64,000 nucleotides of DNA from Saccharopolyspora rhizosphaerae (GTDB taxonomy: Bacteria > Actinomycetota > Actinomycetes > Mycobacteriales > Pseudonocardiaceae), in assembly GCF_003931915.1 (NCBI RefSeq), contig NZ_RSAA01000004.1:186001-250000 (forward strand), in the 5' to 3' direction. Position numbers and translations under genes: made by a program. This document shows, in pieces, positions 62,523 to 64,000 of the stretch; within the stretch, counting starts at the first letter, position 1; each line of letters opens with the position of its first letter. The notes beneath the pieces are model-generated. The model did not search any database. It was not told the origin of the DNA and saw only the letters and a program-made list of their open reading frames with translations.

Positions 62523-63989
62523 TCAGCGTCCGGTCGGGCGGTGCAGGTAGGTGCCGCGCGGTTCACCGAGCACCTTGCCGTCGTCGAAGATCCGCTGTCC
62601 CCGGAGGAACGTCGTCTCGACCGTCGCCCCGACTTCCAGGCCGCGGAAGGGCGTGTACTCCTGGGTGGATTCGGAGTCCGCCGGGTCCACCACGAACGAC
62701 CGGTCCGGGTCCACCAGCGCGATGTCGGCGTCGAAACCCGGTGCGACGTCGCCCTTCGTGGGCAAGCCGAGGCGCCGGGCCGGGTTCGTCGAGACGAGCT
62801 CGGCGACGGTCGACATCGGCAGTCCGCGCTTGCGCCCCTCGCCGACGAGACCGGGCAGCAGGTACTCGGTGCCGCCGAACCCGGACTTGGCGGCGAACAC
62901 GTCGTCGCGGTCCTGCCCGAACTTCTTCTCCTCGCGGCAGCAGGCGTGGTCGGACACCACCCAGCTGACGTCGCCGGCGAGCAGGTGCTCCCACAACTTC
63001 TCGACGTCCGCCCTCGGGCGCAGCGGCGGGTTGACCTTGCCGCCGACCCCGTCGGCCGTGGTGACGTCGGCGAGCAGGTGGCCGATGGTGACCTCCCGCC
63101 GGAAGTCGACGTGCGGGAAGGTCTTCGCCATCAGCATCGCCGCTTCCATCGCCTTCGCCGACGACAGGTGCAGCAGGTTGATGGTGGGCAGGCCGGTCTC
63201 GTGCGCGAGGTAGGAGGCGATGGTGACCGCCAGGCCTTCCGAGTGCGGCGGGCGGGACGCGCTGTAGGCCTCCAGGCCGGACAGCGAGCCCTCCTCCTCG
63301 ACCATCCGCGTGTAGGCGGTCATGATCTCGGCCGTCTCGCAGTGCAGGGACAGCGAGATCTGGTCGGCGATCTCCGGGTTCGCCTCGCGCGCGGCTTGGA
63401 TGCCGCGCATCACGAACTCGAAGTGGGCGATGTCGTAGCGCTCGCCCTCCGGGATCATCAGGAAGTCGCTCTGGTCGGTGGACCGTCCGTGCAGCCCGTG
63501 GCTGCCGTAGAACATGAAGATCTTGAACGAGGTCACGCCGTGATCGCGCACGAGGGACGGGATCTCGTCGATGTGCGAGGCCTGCATGGGCGCGAGGTGG
63601 AACGCGTAGTCCACGTAGGACTTGCCCTCGGCGGCGTCGAGCACCTCCGGGAAGACCTCGGAGTAGGGGCCGCCGCGGTTGAGGTAGTACTGACCGGTCC
63701 GCATGTAGGTCAGCGAGGTCGTCACCCCGCCCTGCGCGCACGCCCGGCTCTCCGTGGTGGTGTCGTCGGAGAGCGGGTTGTAGATCCCCCAGTGCTGGTG
63801 GGCGTCGACGACACCGGGGAACGCCAGCAGCCCGCGTCCTTCGTGGACCTCGGTCCCGTCCGGGACGGTCAGCCCGGGGCCGACTTCGGAGATCACGCCG
63901 TCGGTGACGGCGATGTCGGCGGCGACGGGTTCGCCGCCGCCCGGGCGGACCACGCGGACGTCGCGGAGGATCAAGTCGGGCCGGGTCAT
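62523..63989 (-). CDS. Cyclic amidohydrolase (hydantoinase/dihydropyrimidinase/allantoinase type)
   Basis: A 488-residue zinc enzyme of the amidohydrolase superfamily. Metal ligands: VVDAHQHWGIYNP (here HxHW where dihydropyrimidinases have HxH), the probably carboxylated Lys in VTSFKIFMFYGSHG, His in SLHCETAEIM and in NLLHLSSAKAME, and Asp in WVVSDHACCREEKK. The end has the beta-sandwich metal-independent domain (PGFDADIALVDPDRSFVVDP). It opens cyclic amide or ureide rings. It is first gene of the operon, with ATG 63989 eleven bases from the window edge, so the promoter lies mostly outside. Confidence 0.88.
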   Translation of the reverse strand: MTRPDLILRDVRVVRPGGGEPVAADIAVTDGVISEVGPGLTVPDGTEVHEGRGLLAFPGVVDAHQHWGIYNPLSDDTTTESRACAQGGVTTSLTYMRTGQYYLNRGGPYSEVFPEVLDAAEGKSYVDYAFHLAPMQASHIDEIPSLVRDHGVTSFKIFMFYGSHGLHGRSTDQSDFLMIPEGERYDIAHFEFVMRGIQAAREANPEIADQISLSLHCETAEIMTAYTRMVEEEGSLSGLEAYSASRPPHSEGLAVTIASYLAHETGLPTINLLHLSSAKAMEAAMLMAKTFPHVDFRREVTIGHLLADVTTADGVGGKVNPPLRPRADVEKLWEHLLAGDVSWVVSDHACCREEKKFGQDRDDVFAAKSGFGGTEYLLPGLVGEGRKRGLPMSTVAELVSTNPARRLGLPTKGDVAPGFDADIALVDPDRSFVVDPADSESTQEYTPFRGLEVGATVETTFLRGQRIFDDGKVLGEPRGTYLHRPTGR

Positions 63990-64000
63990 CTGGCACCTTC

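Overview
The window is a high-GC actinobacterial chromosome segment with many GTG starts. It carries an Emb-type arabinosyltransferase and the usual actinobacterial housekeeping order. I place it in the Pseudonocardiales, probably near Saccharopolyspora. That placement is inference from gene content and style; no search was run.

Housekeeping backbone, read leftward on the minus strand: tig, clpP1-clpP2, clpX, valS, folC-DUF4233, ndk, a radical SAM protein with its DUF2344 partner, RNase E/G, rplU-rpmA, obg-proB, proA and nadD (cut by the window edge). Several blocks interrupt this order. A P450 plus 3Fe-4S ferredoxin pair lies between proA and nadD. A RecQ-like helicase with a C-terminal phosphoribosyltransferase-like domain, a frameshifted DUF885 gene and an MHS-type transporter lie between proA and proB. 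A plus-strand envelope cassette (membrane protein, GT2 glycosyltransferase, Emb arabinosyltransferase), an AraC-type regulator and a terpenoid-cyclase-fold protein lie between rplU and rne. An OFA-family MFS transporter with a 38-residue small partner, fdhD and two alpha/beta hydrolases lie between valS and clpX. Most transcription units end in strong GC-rich hairpins, listed individually.

From about 43.6 kb the content is accessory: tRNA-Pro(TGG) and tRNA-Gly(TCC), a DHA2 efflux pump, a 2H-phosphoesterase-like protein, an Eis-type acetyltransferase, two uncharacterised proteins, a Nei-type DNA glycosylase and an MBL-fold hydrolase.

At 51.7-58.2 kb sits the most interesting locus, a type VII-style toxin operon. 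It encodes a YbaB/EbfC protein, a WXG100-like protein, a 1,760-residue polymorphic toxin and a YwqK-like immunity protein that overlaps the toxin end. The toxin has a WXG100-like head, a long Ser/Asp repeat linker, a putative His/Cys protease-like module, a PD-(D/E)XK-like nuclease module and a C-terminal YwqJ-type deaminase. No secretion machinery genes are in the window.

The right end holds endonuclease V and, upstream of it on the same strand, a minus-strand catabolic operon: a cyclic amidohydrolase (hydantoinase/allantoinase type), an ACS-type MFS transporter, an MmgE/PrpD protein and an Asp/Glu/hydantoin racemase. It probably imports and degrades a cyclic amide or ureide whose identity cannot be read from sequence.

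The noncoding stretch between the alcohol dehydrogenase gene and the DUF4233 gene (29.3-29.65 kb) is unusual. It holds a cluster of palindromic repeats followed by ten perfect-register 15-bp tandem repeats.
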